The position numbers were made by a program, and so were the translations under genes. The notes under the pieces were generated by a model that was not told where the DNA came from, made no database searches, and was given only the letters and a program-made list of their open reading frames with translations. Positions 1 through 6,838 of a DNA stretch of 9,470 bases are shown here, one piece after another. Source of the stretch: Spirochaetia bacterium (GTDB lineage Bacteria > Spirochaetota > Leptospirae > Leptospirales > Leptonemataceae); NCBI GenBank assembly GCA_016195395.1, contig JACPZR010000452.1, positions 1 through 9,470 on the forward strand, given 5' to 3'. The number at the start of each line of letters is the position of its first letter. The stretch's first letter is position 1.

Positions 1-476
1 CCTGCCCAGAAAAGCAGCGTGGATGCGCCCATGGCAACATTCCCCATCCGCGCGGTGCGCGGTGACACGGCGGGAGTGAAGAACCCCCACAGGATAAACA
101 GAATAATCGGGAGCGTGATCACGATCGCGAGAAGGATGGAAAGGCTGAACAATATCTCGGCGGACGCGTACACGGAACCAAGATACAGCTTCAGGCCGGT
201 CAACTGATGATAGGGGAGCGTTAGGAACGCGTGGACGTCGTTGATGAAAAATCCAATGATCGAAGCGGTGAAGACCAGTATCCCTATCGACCAAAGGATG
301 CGCCGTCGCAATTCCTCAAGGTGATGGCCGATCGTCATCAGCCGGTCGCGCGCGCCGGTTCCTTCTTCCTGCTGGATTTCGTCGTCAAGATTGAAGTCCG
401 GTTGTTGGTTGACCGGGCGCTGACTGATCCTAGCCGTCGGGATGATTTTTGTTTTTGGTTTTCTCTTTTCGCTCAT
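1..476 (-). CDS. tatC: Twin-arginine translocase subunit TatC (partial, C-terminus outside window)
   Basis: TatC is the polytopic inner-membrane receptor that binds twin-arginine signal peptides and recruits TatA for export of folded proteins. I read 158 codons on the minus strand from an ATG at 476; the frame is open to the window edge. The family signature HHLEELRRRI is at residues 51-60, followed by a first membrane segment at about 61-80, a periplasmic stretch with LTLPY, a second membrane segment at about 108-130, and FFTPAVSPR, which matches the usual F-x-P-A-L segment. The N-terminus is unusual: about 45 hydrophilic residues precede the signature, which normally lies close to the start. 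An in-frame ATG at 338 (Met47) would give a conventional length, but the ATG at 476 overlaps the tatA stop as ATGA and suggests translational coupling, so I prefer it. It has no Shine-Dalgarno of its own. Identity is near certain; the exact start is not. Confidence 0.93.
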   Translation of the reverse strand, partial: MSEKRKPKTKIIPTARISQRPVNQQPDFNLDDEIQQEEGTGARDRLMTIGHHLEELRRRILWSIGILVFTASIIGFFINDVHAFLTLPYHQLTGLKLYLGSVYASAEILFSLSILLAIVITLPIILFILWGFFTPAVSPRTARMGNVAMGASTLLFWA

Positions 477-742
477 GAGGAGCGGCGCTTCCTCTTAGCG
501 GCAGGTTGACGAGCAGGCTGTGTCGTTTGCTGTGGTTCCGGCTTGGGCAGCGCTTCCGGCGGACGTTGATCAGTGAGATCCTCGGGCTGGCCGGAGAGAG
601 CTTTACGGAACTCACGGATTCCCGACCCTAGATCCTTTGCGAGTTTGGGAATCCTTGTCCCTCCAAAGAGAACGAGGACCACGATGAGGATGATCAGCCA
701 TTCTGAAAGGCCGATACTTCCCAAGAAAAGCAGTCTGTGCAT
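473..742 (-). CDS. tatA: Twin-arginine translocase subunit TatA/TatB family
   Basis: This is the small pore-forming component of Tat export. The 89-residue protein has a single N-terminal membrane helix (about residues 10-27), the FGGTRIPKLAKDLG hinge and amphipathic helix, then REFRKAL. It ends in a polar tail rich in proline, glutamine, lysine and arginine. Length and order match TatA (about 60-90 residues). The FGG hinge and short amphipathic helix favour TatA over TatB, although organisms with one such protein may use it for both jobs. The start at 742 has GGAGG at 747-751 only four bases upstream, which is tight, but no better start exists. The gene precedes tatC and overlaps its start by ATGA, the usual tatA-tatC operon order. 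Likely clients in this window cannot be named: I saw no twin-arginine signal in the other genes. Confidence 0.95.
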   Translation of the reverse strand: MHRLLFLGSIGLSEWLIILIVVLVLFGGTRIPKLAKDLGSGIREFRKALSGQPEDLTDQRPPEALPKPEPQQTTQPARQPAAKRKRRSS

Positions 743-824
743 GATGCCTCCGCGTTGCGAGGGAATCCGGGGAGTTCCCTACAATCAGGGACCAAGAAAC
801 CCACCCCAGGGTCCCCTTGCACGC

Positions 825-876
825 AAAAATCCGGCCCGATGTAAAAAAGGGGTTTTTTGTTGCCGGGGGCCTTTTT
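825..876. repeat. Nested inverted-repeat element flanked by A and T tracts, upstream of the 894 gene
   Basis: A5 (825-829) is followed by GGCCC (833-837), a perfect A6-GGGG-T6 hairpin (843-858), GGGCC (867-871) and T5 (872-876). An alternative outer stem is CCGGC (831-835) with GCCGG (862-866). On the plus strand this reads like an intrinsic terminator, yet no plus-strand gene lies upstream within the window and the next start codon is only 17 bases beyond the T tract. It could be an attenuator or leader structure, a small palindromic repeat, or chance. A compositionally similar block lies at 6763-6804. Confidence 0.4.
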
Positions 877-893
877 CTGGTCGAAAATGACCC

Positions 894-1694
894 ATGGCGG
901 TCTCAAGCGACCTGAAGCATCTCTTCCAAGAAAAAGTTAAGCCTTACAAGGCCTGCGTGGACGACGTAAAGAAAGATATCTCGGCCATCAAGTCGCTCTC
1001 GAAAAAGAATTCGAAGCTGGAACCCTACGTGAAGGTGTCCATTGCCGCTGAGAGCATCAAGCTGTCCAATTCACTGGTTCTGATTTCTGAACTTTCCCGC
1101 AAGATTCAGGAGCGTATGGACGATGCAGCACTGAAAGACGCGCGCAAAGAACTCTCCAATGCAATAAGCGACCTTCTAAAAATCACCGGTTCTGACATGG
1201 ACGGCTCCCTCACGGAAAACAAGGACCGACTTGCGGCACTCGAACTCATGAACCCGGCGCACAAGCTCAAGCTTGTCCGCGCCTTCAAAGCCGCGCTCGA
1301 CAATGTGCAAAACGGGATGGGGAGCACCTCAAAGCTCCGCTGGTCGTTTCCGGACATACACTATAAATTGGCGGTTTTGACAAAGAACCTCTTCGACTTC
1401 AAGGAATTTGAGAAATCCAAAGATCCGTCCGGGGAATTCTACCGCGACCGCCATGAACTCTTGAAATTCCTCATTGAAGAGAGCCAGTATTCCGCCCAGG
1501 AATATCGGTCCCGTTATGAGCTAAGCACCCGCGACGTTTCAGACTTGGAGACAATCCGCCGCATTTTTGACATGCTCAAGAAAATCTATATGTTGACGGG
1601 AAACAAGTCGGAATTGGAAAAGATCAACACGTCGCTCGACGCGATCAAAGAAAAGATCGACGCCCACATGAAAGACAAAAAGAAAAAGGGGTAG
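894..1694 (+). CDS. Hypothetical soluble alpha-helical charged protein
   Basis: I do not recognise this family. The 266-residue protein has no signal peptide, no membrane segment and no cysteine motif. It is rich in lysine, aspartate, glutamate, leucine and serine with long stretches that look helical, for example about 60-110 and 225-262, where heptad-like spacing suggests coiled coil. It ends in a very basic tail, DKKKKG. A central block with RWSFPDIHYKL (around residues 149-159) is the only aromatic-rich, non-helical looking segment. The start is fixed at 894 because a stop lies two codons upstream and the next methionine is far inside. No convincing Shine-Dalgarno is visible; AAAATGACCC precedes the ATG. 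The gene diverges from tatA and precedes thioredoxin by about 70 bp, so the two may share a transcript. A structural, adaptor or cytoskeletal-type role is possible but nothing in the sequence establishes it. Confidence 0.8.
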   Translation: MAVSSDLKHLFQEKVKPYKACVDDVKKDISAIKSLSKKNSKLEPYVKVSIAAESIKLSNSLVLISELSRKIQERMDDAALKDARKELSNAISDLLKITGSDMDGSLTENKDRLAALELMNPAHKLKLVRAFKAALDNVQNGMGSTSKLRWSFPDIHYKLAVLTKNLFDFKEFEKSKDPSGEFYRDRHELLKFLIEESQYSAQEYRSRYELSTRDVSDLETIRRIFDMLKKIYMLTGNKSELEKINTSLDAIKEKIDAHMKDKKKKG

Positions 1695-1750
1695 GGGACA
1701 GAAAACCGCTGTAACCCCCGGCCCCCGCAGGCGTCAGAACTATTACATAT

Positions 1751-1754
1751 GGAG
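1751..1754 (+). promoter_or_regulatory. Ribosome binding site deciding the trxA start
   Basis: GGAG lies nine bases upstream of the ATG at 1764. A second in-frame ATG at 1749 overlaps the region just before this site and has no comparable motif, so the downstream start is preferred. Confidence 0.7.
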
Positions 1755-1763
1755 AACACTAGA

Positions 1764-2075
1764 ATGGCTGTAAGAACAGTGACTGATGACAACTACGCAA
1801 CGGAAACCGGATCAGGAACCGTGCTTGTGGACTTTTGGGCTGAGTGGTGCGGTCCGTGCCGCATGGTCTCCCCGATCGTGGAAGAACTGGCCAACGAAAT
1901 GCCGAACGTCAAGTTCGCAAAATTGAACGTGGATGAGAATACCATCACGGCTCAGAATTTGGGAATCACGTCTATCCCCACGCTTCTTCTCTATAAAGAC
2001 GGCCGCCCTGTTGACAAAGTGGTAGGACTCCTGCCCAAACAGGTCTTGAAAAACTTCATTTCCAAACACACCTAA
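1764..2075 (+). CDS. trxA: Thioredoxin
   Basis: This is a cytoplasmic disulfide reductase that passes electrons from thioredoxin reductase to substrates such as ribonucleotide reductase and methionine sulfoxide reductase. From ATG 1764 it is 103 residues, close to the classical 105-109. The active site is WAEWCGPC with Cys29 and Cys32, the buried aspartate is in VDFW (Asp23), and the cis-proline is Pro72 in GITSIPTLLLYKDG. There is no signal peptide, so it acts in the cytoplasm rather than in cytochrome c maturation. An upstream in-frame ATG at 1749 would add five residues, but GGAG at 1751-1754 fits the 1764 start. It follows the hypothetical gene by about 70 bp and is terminated by the hairpin at 2084-2114. 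Identification is very secure. Confidence 0.97.
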   Translation: MAVRTVTDDNYATETGSGTVLVDFWAEWCGPCRMVSPIVEELANEMPNVKFAKLNVDENTITAQNLGITSIPTLLLYKDGRPVDKVVGLLPKQVLKNFISKHT

Positions 2076-2083
2076 GCGACATA

Positions 2084-2114
2084 TCGCGCAGGCATCGTTC
2101 TGGTGCCTGTGCGA
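2084..2114. terminator. Bidirectional terminator-like hairpin between convergent genes
   Basis: The arms at 2084-2094 and 2104-2114 form an 11-bp stem containing one G-T wobble, with a nine-base loop. It lies nine bases after the thioredoxin stop and three bases from the stop of the convergent lipoprotein gene, which is where a shared terminator is expected. The plus side is followed by only a short T run (CTTTC) and the minus side has none, so efficiency as an intrinsic terminator is uncertain. Confidence 0.6.
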
Positions 2115-2117
2115 CTT

Positions 2118-2504
2118 TCACTGCTTGAATTGCATCTTCTGAATCGTCACAGCGTGGGCATGGCCCATCTCAAAGGACGATGTGACTGTAACGGGGAACG
2201 CAAAGTCGATGTTGGCTACATCAACGTCTGTGATGGTTACCGTGTGATTGTGTCCAAGATTGTCCGACATGGGAAACACCCGCACGCCTGAACGCATCTC
2301 CTGGTAGGTGAACGCAGCCACATGATCGTGGCCGGCAGCCGGCGCCACATAGACCTGGAGGACAGGGTCGTTTGAATTGGAATAGCACCCCGAGAGAGCG
2401 CCGCTGGTCACGCAGACGGCCAGAAGGCAGAGCGACACCAGGCCAATCAGCGGGCTTGAGCGCCTCGAGTGCCTCGGGGGCGATTTTCTAGATATGATGC
2501 CCAC
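2118..2504 (-). CDS. Small histidine-rich lipoprotein with repeated GHxH motifs
   Basis: I do not recognise the family. The reading frame contains a basic segment, a hydrophobic core and the lipobox ALSGC, so signal peptidase II should leave a mature protein of about 89 residues anchored by its cysteine. The mature part carries three GHxH motifs: GHDHV, GHNHTVTIT and GHAHAVTI, the last two in near-repeat beta-strand contexts. This suggests a small beta-rich domain that may bind a transition metal. No cysteine remains beyond the lipid site. The start is uncertain. The GTG at 2504 gives the most normal signal peptide (128 residues). A TTG at 2552 has GAGGTG nine bases upstream, and the frame stays open to a TTG at 2627. 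The gene is convergent with trxA and divergent from the MBL gene. A link to copper or to the oxidase further downstream is speculation. Confidence 0.72.
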   Translation of the reverse strand: MGIISRKSPPRHSRRSSPLIGLVSLCLLAVCVTSGALSGCYSNSNDPVLQVYVAPAAGHDHVAAFTYQEMRSGVRVFPMSDNLGHNHTVTITDVDVANIDFAFPVTVTSSFEMGHAHAVTIQKMQFKQ

Positions 2505-2662
2505 GACAGCTAGTCCGTAGGGAGCATTTTGTGGTTGATTATTGTGGTTCAACCCGGAAATCACCTCATTTGAACGAAATTGGCGCTGCCGGCGGATTGT
2601 TGCCGTCGCGGCTTTTTGATCGTCCAATATATTGAACCGTAACCAAAGGATAGCACGGCTCT

Positions 2663-4834
2663 ATGCCGAAGATTGAATTGACCGAGCCATACACAACCCT
2701 TCCGCGTGGAGGGTATATCCTAGAAACATCGGCGGGCTATATGCAGATCGGCTCCCCGCCGGAGACCATCAAGGACTCCATGTTCCTGCCGCGGAGCACG
2801 CCGCAGATCTTTGTGCTGCCAAACAAGTTCTTTCACGTGGCCAAAGGCATCTCTGTTGCGGAAATCGAATTTCCTCTCTATTACAATCACTTCCTGCGCC
2901 AGAAGAAGACCTATGTGGTGTGCACGGCAGAACAGCGCGACCAGCTGAAGACGGTTTTGCGCGAGGCCGTCTTTGGTCCCGACGTGGTGGACCTGCGGTC
3001 CGAGTACGTGGACGGAGAGAATACTTTCGGCTTTCCGGATATGAAAGCGGAAATGGACTACTTCCGCGGAAACCGCACACTTGATGACCTTGTGAAATTT
3101 GTGGTCTTCAGAGACGACAAGGTGCGTATCAACCAGGTTACCATCGAGAAAAAGCCGGACGGCAACTTTGCGATTCTTGATCAGGCCTGGGGACGAAACA
3201 CGGACCTCCCGGGGGAAGTGGGATTCAACGTTATCTATGAATCCGGCGAGCGTCTGCCGGAACCGTACAAGCCGCCGCTGCTGGGAATTACGTGCCTTGG
3301 GCCCAGCCACGGTTTTGACCCGGATGACAATACCAGCGGGTTTTTGCTGTGGATCAACCACCAGGGAATCATGGTGGACCCGCCGGTGAACTCCACCGAG
3401 TGGTTGCAGCGTTCCAACGTAAACCCTAAAGATATCTCAAGTATCCTTCTGACTCACTGCCACGCGGACCATGACGCCGGAACCTTCCAGAAAGTGCTCG
3501 AAGAAGGCAAGATCACGGTCTACTCCTCCGAGACGGTGATGTATTCGTTCATCCGCAAGTACAGCGCTCTCACCCGGATTCCCGCCAAAGAGCTGTTCAC
3601 CCTGTTCGACTTTGTTCCTGTGATCATCGGTAAGACGTACATGATCAACGGCGCCGAGTTCCGGTTCAGCTACGCGCTCCACTCCATCCCCAGTCTGTCG
3701 TTTGAATTCGTCTTTCAAGACCAGTCGTTCGTGTATTCATCTGACCACTTGAATGACCCTGACAAGTTCAAAGAGATGCGTGAAAAGGGAATCCTTCCTG
3801 AAACGCGTTACCTGGATCTGCTCGATTTTCCGTTTCACCACAAGATCATCTATCACGAAGCGGGGATTCCTCCTTTGCACACGCGCGTAGATCACCTGCG
3901 CACTCTCCCGTCGGAAGTTCAAAAGAAGATCACGGTTTACCATATCGCGCGCAAAGACATGCCGCCCGGGACGGAAATGACGCTCGCGCGGTTTGGCATA
4001 GAGCATACGCTCTATCCGCCCATCACGCCCCCGCAGCACGAGGAGGCGTATCGACTTCTGGACGTTCTGTCCAACATCGACATCTTCCGCGACTTCCCCA
4101 TATCAAAGGCCAAAGAATTCATCACGATCGTAGAGCAGGAGACGTTCAAACGGGGCGACTACATCATCCGCAAGAACACCCCCGGGGACAAGTTCTTCAT
4201 CGTTCTGTCCGGCAATGTGAAAGTTGAGGGCATGGATCAGGAAGGGGAGGACGCGAATGACGTTCTCAAACGCTACGGGTCTTACGAGTACTTCGGCGAG
4301 GCGTCATTGATTCTGGACCAACCCCGGAGCGCGGACGTTATCGCAGAGACAGAGACGATGGCGTTGACTGTCGAAAAATCCAAATTCCTGAACTTCATCC
4401 GCGGCTCAGAACTGGTGAAGGACTTTGCGCGCCTGTCAGAGATCAGAAAGACGGGGACGTGGGAACTTCTTACCAATTCGCGTTTCTTCCGGGGCATCAC
4501 GTCGGCGCAGAAGACGCAGCTGGAGTTGATTCTCGAGCTGCAGAAGTTCCGGTCCGGCGATTACCTGATCCGCCAGAAGGAGCTCTTTCAAACCGCCTTC
4601 ATTATCCGGCAGGGGAAAGTGGAAGTGTTTAACGGGCAGGGCCTGGTGGAGACGCTTGGTCGCGGGGACTTTTGCGGTGAGATCTTCCAGCTCCAGAAAG
4701 AGTCTCCGTCGTCATTCGATTTCCGCGCGTCCGGTGATCTGGAGGCCTACGGAATTCCCCGCGGTAAGCTGATGAAATACATCGCAAACAACCCGGGTGT
4801 GTACATGCGGCTGAACTACGTGTACGGAAAATAG
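2663..4834 (+). CDS. Metallo-beta-lactamase fold hydrolase fused to two cyclic-nucleotide-binding-like domains
   Basis: This 723-residue protein has no signal peptide or membrane segment and is probably cytoplasmic. Residues 1 to about 200 are unassigned, possibly a degenerate part of the same fold. Residues about 205-420 are a metallo-beta-lactamase domain: the metal motif is THCHADHDAG (His265, His267, Asp269, His270), with further candidate ligands His340 (HSIPS), Asp361 (SSDH) and His406 (EAGIPPLHT). The second aspartate and the HEAG-PPLHT block resemble phosphodiesterase or RNase Z-like members more than true beta-lactamases. Residues about 473-583 form a cyclic-nucleotide-binding domain whose phosphate-binding cassette keeps Phe544-Gly545-Glu546 and Arg555 (PRSADV). 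Residues about 610-720 form a second such domain with Gly672-Glu673 but no matching arginine, so it may not bind ligand. The inferred role is a hydrolase gated by cAMP or cGMP. The substrate is unknown. AAAGGA lies about 12 bases before the start. Confidence 0.9.
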   Translation: MPKIELTEPYTTLPRGGYILETSAGYMQIGSPPETIKDSMFLPRSTPQIFVLPNKFFHVAKGISVAEIEFPLYYNHFLRQKKTYVVCTAEQRDQLKTVLREAVFGPDVVDLRSEYVDGENTFGFPDMKAEMDYFRGNRTLDDLVKFVVFRDDKVRINQVTIEKKPDGNFAILDQAWGRNTDLPGEVGFNVIYESGERLPEPYKPPLLGITCLGPSHGFDPDDNTSGFLLWINHQGIMVDPPVNSTEWLQRSNVNPKDISSILLTHCHADHDAGTFQKVLEEGKITVYSSETVMYSFIRKYSALTRIPAKELFTLFDFVPVIIGKTYMINGAEFRFSYALHSIPSLSFEFVFQDQSFVYSSDHLNDPDKFKEMREKGILPETRYLDLLDFPFHHKIIYHEAGIPPLHTRVDHLRTLPSEVQKKITVYHIARKDMPPGTEMTLARFGIEHTLYPPITPPQHEEAYRLLDVLSNIDIFRDFPISKAKEFITIVEQETFKRGDYIIRKNTPGDKFFIVLSGNVKVEGMDQEGEDANDVLKRYGSYEYFGEASLILDQPRSADVIAETETMALTVEKSKFLNFIRGSELVKDFARLSEIRKTGTWELLTNSRFFRGITSAQKTQLELILELQKFRSGDYLIRQKELFQTAFIIRQGKVEVFNGQGLVETLGRGDFCGEIFQLQKESPSSFDFRASGDLEAYGIPRGKLMKYIANNPGVYMRLNYVYGK

Positions 4835-5625
4835 AAGCCCGATTCTTTCCACGCCCAGACCGACCTCGCGAAAACAGCGAGCATCCATGACCCGGCCATG
4901 AACGCCCCGAAAGGGATCGGTGTGGTTCGGTCGCGCTTGATCAACGCCACGTAGACGATGCTCCCGAGCGCGGCAGCTTGAAAGAGTATGAGAACCCACG
5001 GGAAGCCGGCGTGAAATGCGAGGATGGGCGCGAGGATAACGTCACCGAACCCCAGGCCGCGTCCGCGCACAACGGCGAACAATAACAGAAAGAGGACGAG
5101 CACCCCGAGCGCTGACAAAGCGTGAGGCTGAATGTCGGTCCAGGAAAAACCGGTCTGATCGAGTACTGCGGCCACAGCGAACACTCCAAGGAACGCCGCA
5201 TTCTCGTGATCCAACAGGAAGAAATTCGCATCTGTTGCGATCGAGATATAGAGATGACCCAGAAGAAAAATCGTACAGAGCGCGGCGAAGGCTTTCATTC
5301 CGCCCAAGAGTAGTACGGGAAAGAGAATGCCCGGCAACGCTTCGCCAACCAGCGTGAGCCGGCCGATGCGGCCGCCGCAGGAGGCACACTTCCCCTTGGA
5401 GAGAAAGTAGCCGGCCACGGGGATGAGGTAGAGGCGCTTGATCGGCGCATCGCACTGCATGCAGAACGAACGCGCGGTGAAGAATTCTTTCCATCGGTTG
5501 GGAATCTTCCGCGCCGGTCCGTACACAAAATAGAGGACGCGTGATGCAGTGGCGGTGTAGAAACTTCCTATAAGAAGGCCCAGCACAGAAGCAAACGCAA
5601 GGGCGAATGGGTGCGTGGGACTCAT
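4816..5625 (-). CDS. pilD: Type IV prepilin peptidase / leader peptidase (A24 family)
   Basis: This is an inner-membrane aspartic peptidase that removes the short leader from type IV prepilins and pseudopilins and usually N-methylates the new N-terminus. The 269-residue protein has about seven or eight hydrophobic segments. Near the N-terminus is GSF (residues 20-22), then the cytoplasmic zinc loop with Cys55-x-x-Cys58 and Cys80-x-x-Cys83. The catalytic aspartates are Asp132 in the TDANFFLLD segment and Asp195 in GLGFGDV, matching the GxGD class. The second aspartate motif reads LLD where LPD is common, and GSF is followed by a less typical sequence than GSFLNVV. The start at 5625 overlaps the upstream aminotransferase stop as ATGA. 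No pilin, ATPase or secretin gene is in the window, so its clients are elsewhere. The name pilD could equally be gspO. Its last 19 bases overlap the 3' end of the convergent MBL gene. Confidence 0.93.
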   Translation of the reverse strand: MSPTHPFALAFASVLGLLIGSFYTATASRVLYFVYGPARKIPNRWKEFFTARSFCMQCDAPIKRLYLIPVAGYFLSKGKCASCGGRIGRLTLVGEALPGILFPVLLLGGMKAFAALCTIFLLGHLYISIATDANFFLLDHENAAFLGVFAVAAVLDQTGFSWTDIQPHALSALGVLVLFLLLFAVVRGRGLGFGDVILAPILAFHAGFPWVLILFQAAALGSIVYVALIKRDRTTPIPFGAFMAGSWMLAVFARSVWAWKESGFYFPYT

Positions 5626-6722
5626 GAAAGAAGCTGGAGGAGGGCGTCAGAGCCGCGGACCAGCGTGTCCTTGGACGCGGCGAAAGAGATCCGGATATGC
5701 CTTGTGGAAGCGGAGAAAATCCTCCCCGGCACCAGGAGCAGTTCCTTCTCTTTGATGGCGCGGTCTATGAAACTTCTATCCTCTTCCGGGAGCTCCGCAA
5801 AGATATAGAAAGCTCCCTGCGGCATGCGGAATTTCAGTTTGCCTTTGAGTCGGTCTGTCATGTAGTCGCGGTTCTCTTTGTATTCCCGCACGCGCGCCGC
5901 CATGTCAACGTCCAGGGCCGCCAGCCCTCCCCATTGAACAGCGGAAGGCGCGCACACGACTGTATACTGTTGGAGTGTTGTCATCGCTTTGATGATGTCT
6001 TTGGGTCCGGTGGCTGCTGCGAGCCGCAGGCCGGTCATGCTGTATGTCTTGGAAAATCCCATCATTGTCATGGTGCCCGGGTAAACGAGGGCAGCGCTCT
6101 GGAAGGCCTTGTCGTAATCGAACAGCTCGTAGATTTCGTCGGACACAAGGAGAGCGCCGCTCTTGTCGGCCAGCGCGCCCAATGCTCTGATCTGCTCTTT
6201 CTTCATAACGTACCCCGACGGGTTCGACGGGCTTGCGTATAGGATCAGCTTGAGTCCCGCCGTGGGAATGGATTCAGTCTGTGAGACATCGAAATCCTCA
6301 GGGATCGTTTCCAGTTTGGCGCCAAATAAATCGACGAGACTCTTGTAGATTAGAAAGCACGGATCGGTCAGAAGTATGCGGTCGCCCGGGTTGATCAGTA
6401 CGGAAAATAAAAGGTATAGAAGGGATGAAACTCCGGAGCTCACCAGGATATTTTCCGGCTCCGCAGTGAATCCATTTTCTTCTTTAAACTTGCGCGCGAT
6501 GCGCTCCCGAAGCGGCAGAATACCCTGCGTCGTTGTGTAGGCGTTCTTGCCATCGCGGACTGCTTTAGCGATGGCCTCCGCAATCGGTTCCGGCATAGGA
6601 TAGTGGGGTTGTCCGATGGAAAGGTTGATTGGGTTTTTCAACTTGGCCGCCAAGTCAAAGGCCCGGCGGATCTCGGATGTGTCGATCTTAGCCATCCGAT
6701 CTGCAAGCTTGAAGTCAACCAT
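5622..6722 (-). CDS. Pyridoxal-phosphate-dependent class I/II aminotransferase
   Basis: This is a cytoplasmic fold-type I aminotransferase, 366 residues, slightly short compared with the usual 380-400. Visible landmarks in order are NLSIGQPHYPMPEP near the N-terminus, YTTTQGILPLRE, Asn167 in SPSNPSG, Asp195 in SDEIYE (which pairs with the PLP ring nitrogen), Lys225 in GFSKTYSMTGLRL (Schiff base lysine), and Arg344 in HIRISFA, expected to hold the substrate carboxylate. The pattern fits the aspartate/alanine/aromatic aminotransferase subgroup, but the amino donor cannot be decided from sequence alone. A strong AAGGAG at 6731-6736 lies eight bases before the ATG. The gene leads a two-gene unit with the prepilin peptidase and diverges from the oxidase genes. 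There is no clear functional link between the two partners. Confidence 0.94.
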   Translation of the reverse strand: MVDFKLADRMAKIDTSEIRRAFDLAAKLKNPINLSIGQPHYPMPEPIAEAIAKAVRDGKNAYTTTQGILPLRERIARKFKEENGFTAEPENILVSSGVSSLLYLLFSVLINPGDRILLTDPCFLIYKSLVDLFGAKLETIPEDFDVSQTESIPTAGLKLILYASPSNPSGYVMKKEQIRALGALADKSGALLVSDEIYELFDYDKAFQSAALVYPGTMTMMGFSKTYSMTGLRLAAATGPKDIIKAMTTLQQYTVVCAPSAVQWGGLAALDVDMAARVREYKENRDYMTDRLKGKLKFRMPQGAFYIFAELPEEDRSFIDRAIKEKELLLVPGRIFSASTRHIRISFAASKDTLVRGSDALLQLLS

Positions 6723-6730
6723 ACACCGTT

Positions 6731-6736
6731 CTCCTT
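6731..6736 (-). promoter_or_regulatory. Strong ribosome binding site of the aminotransferase gene
   Basis: AAGGAG on the minus strand, eight bases before the ATG at 6722, supports that start. It is the best Shine-Dalgarno match in the window. Confidence 0.75.
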
Positions 6737-6762
6737 ACGTGACCAGTTCCAGCTTCCCAGGG

Positions 6763-6804
6763 AAAAAAACCCGGCCCCGCAAGCACCTACTTTTTTCCGG
6801 GCCC
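6763..6804. repeat. GC-rich inverted repeat with A and T tracts in the aminotransferase/oxidase divergent region
   Basis: A7 (6763-6769) is followed directly by CCCGG (6770-6774), a 22-base spacer that ends in T6 (6791-6796), and then CCGGG (6797-6801). The same bases can also pair as GGCCC (6773-6777) with GGGCC (6799-6803). The arrangement is loosely like the element at 825-876, which is also in a divergent intergenic region. It may be a 5'-leader structure of the minus-strand transcript or just composition. Confidence 0.3.
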
Positions 6805-6838
6805 TTCTCGCGGCGCTCACTGGACGTGGAAAAGGTTG

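Noticed and set aside
825..876. Terminator of the tat operon
   Set aside because: It lies upstream of tatA, not downstream of tatC, so it cannot end that transcript.
1749..1763. Upstream ATG as the thioredoxin start
   Set aside because: The better-placed GGAG at 1751-1754 lies inside this extension, and the shorter protein matches the usual family N-terminus.
2720..3361. 213-codon open frame on the minus strand opposite the MBL-CNB gene
   Set aside because: It is antisense to a clearly coding region, with no recognisable domain and no ribosome binding site worth noting.
5697..6242. 181-codon plus-strand open frame opposite the aminotransferase
   Set aside because: The aminotransferase motifs are on the other strand; this translation is histidine- and arginine-rich noise.
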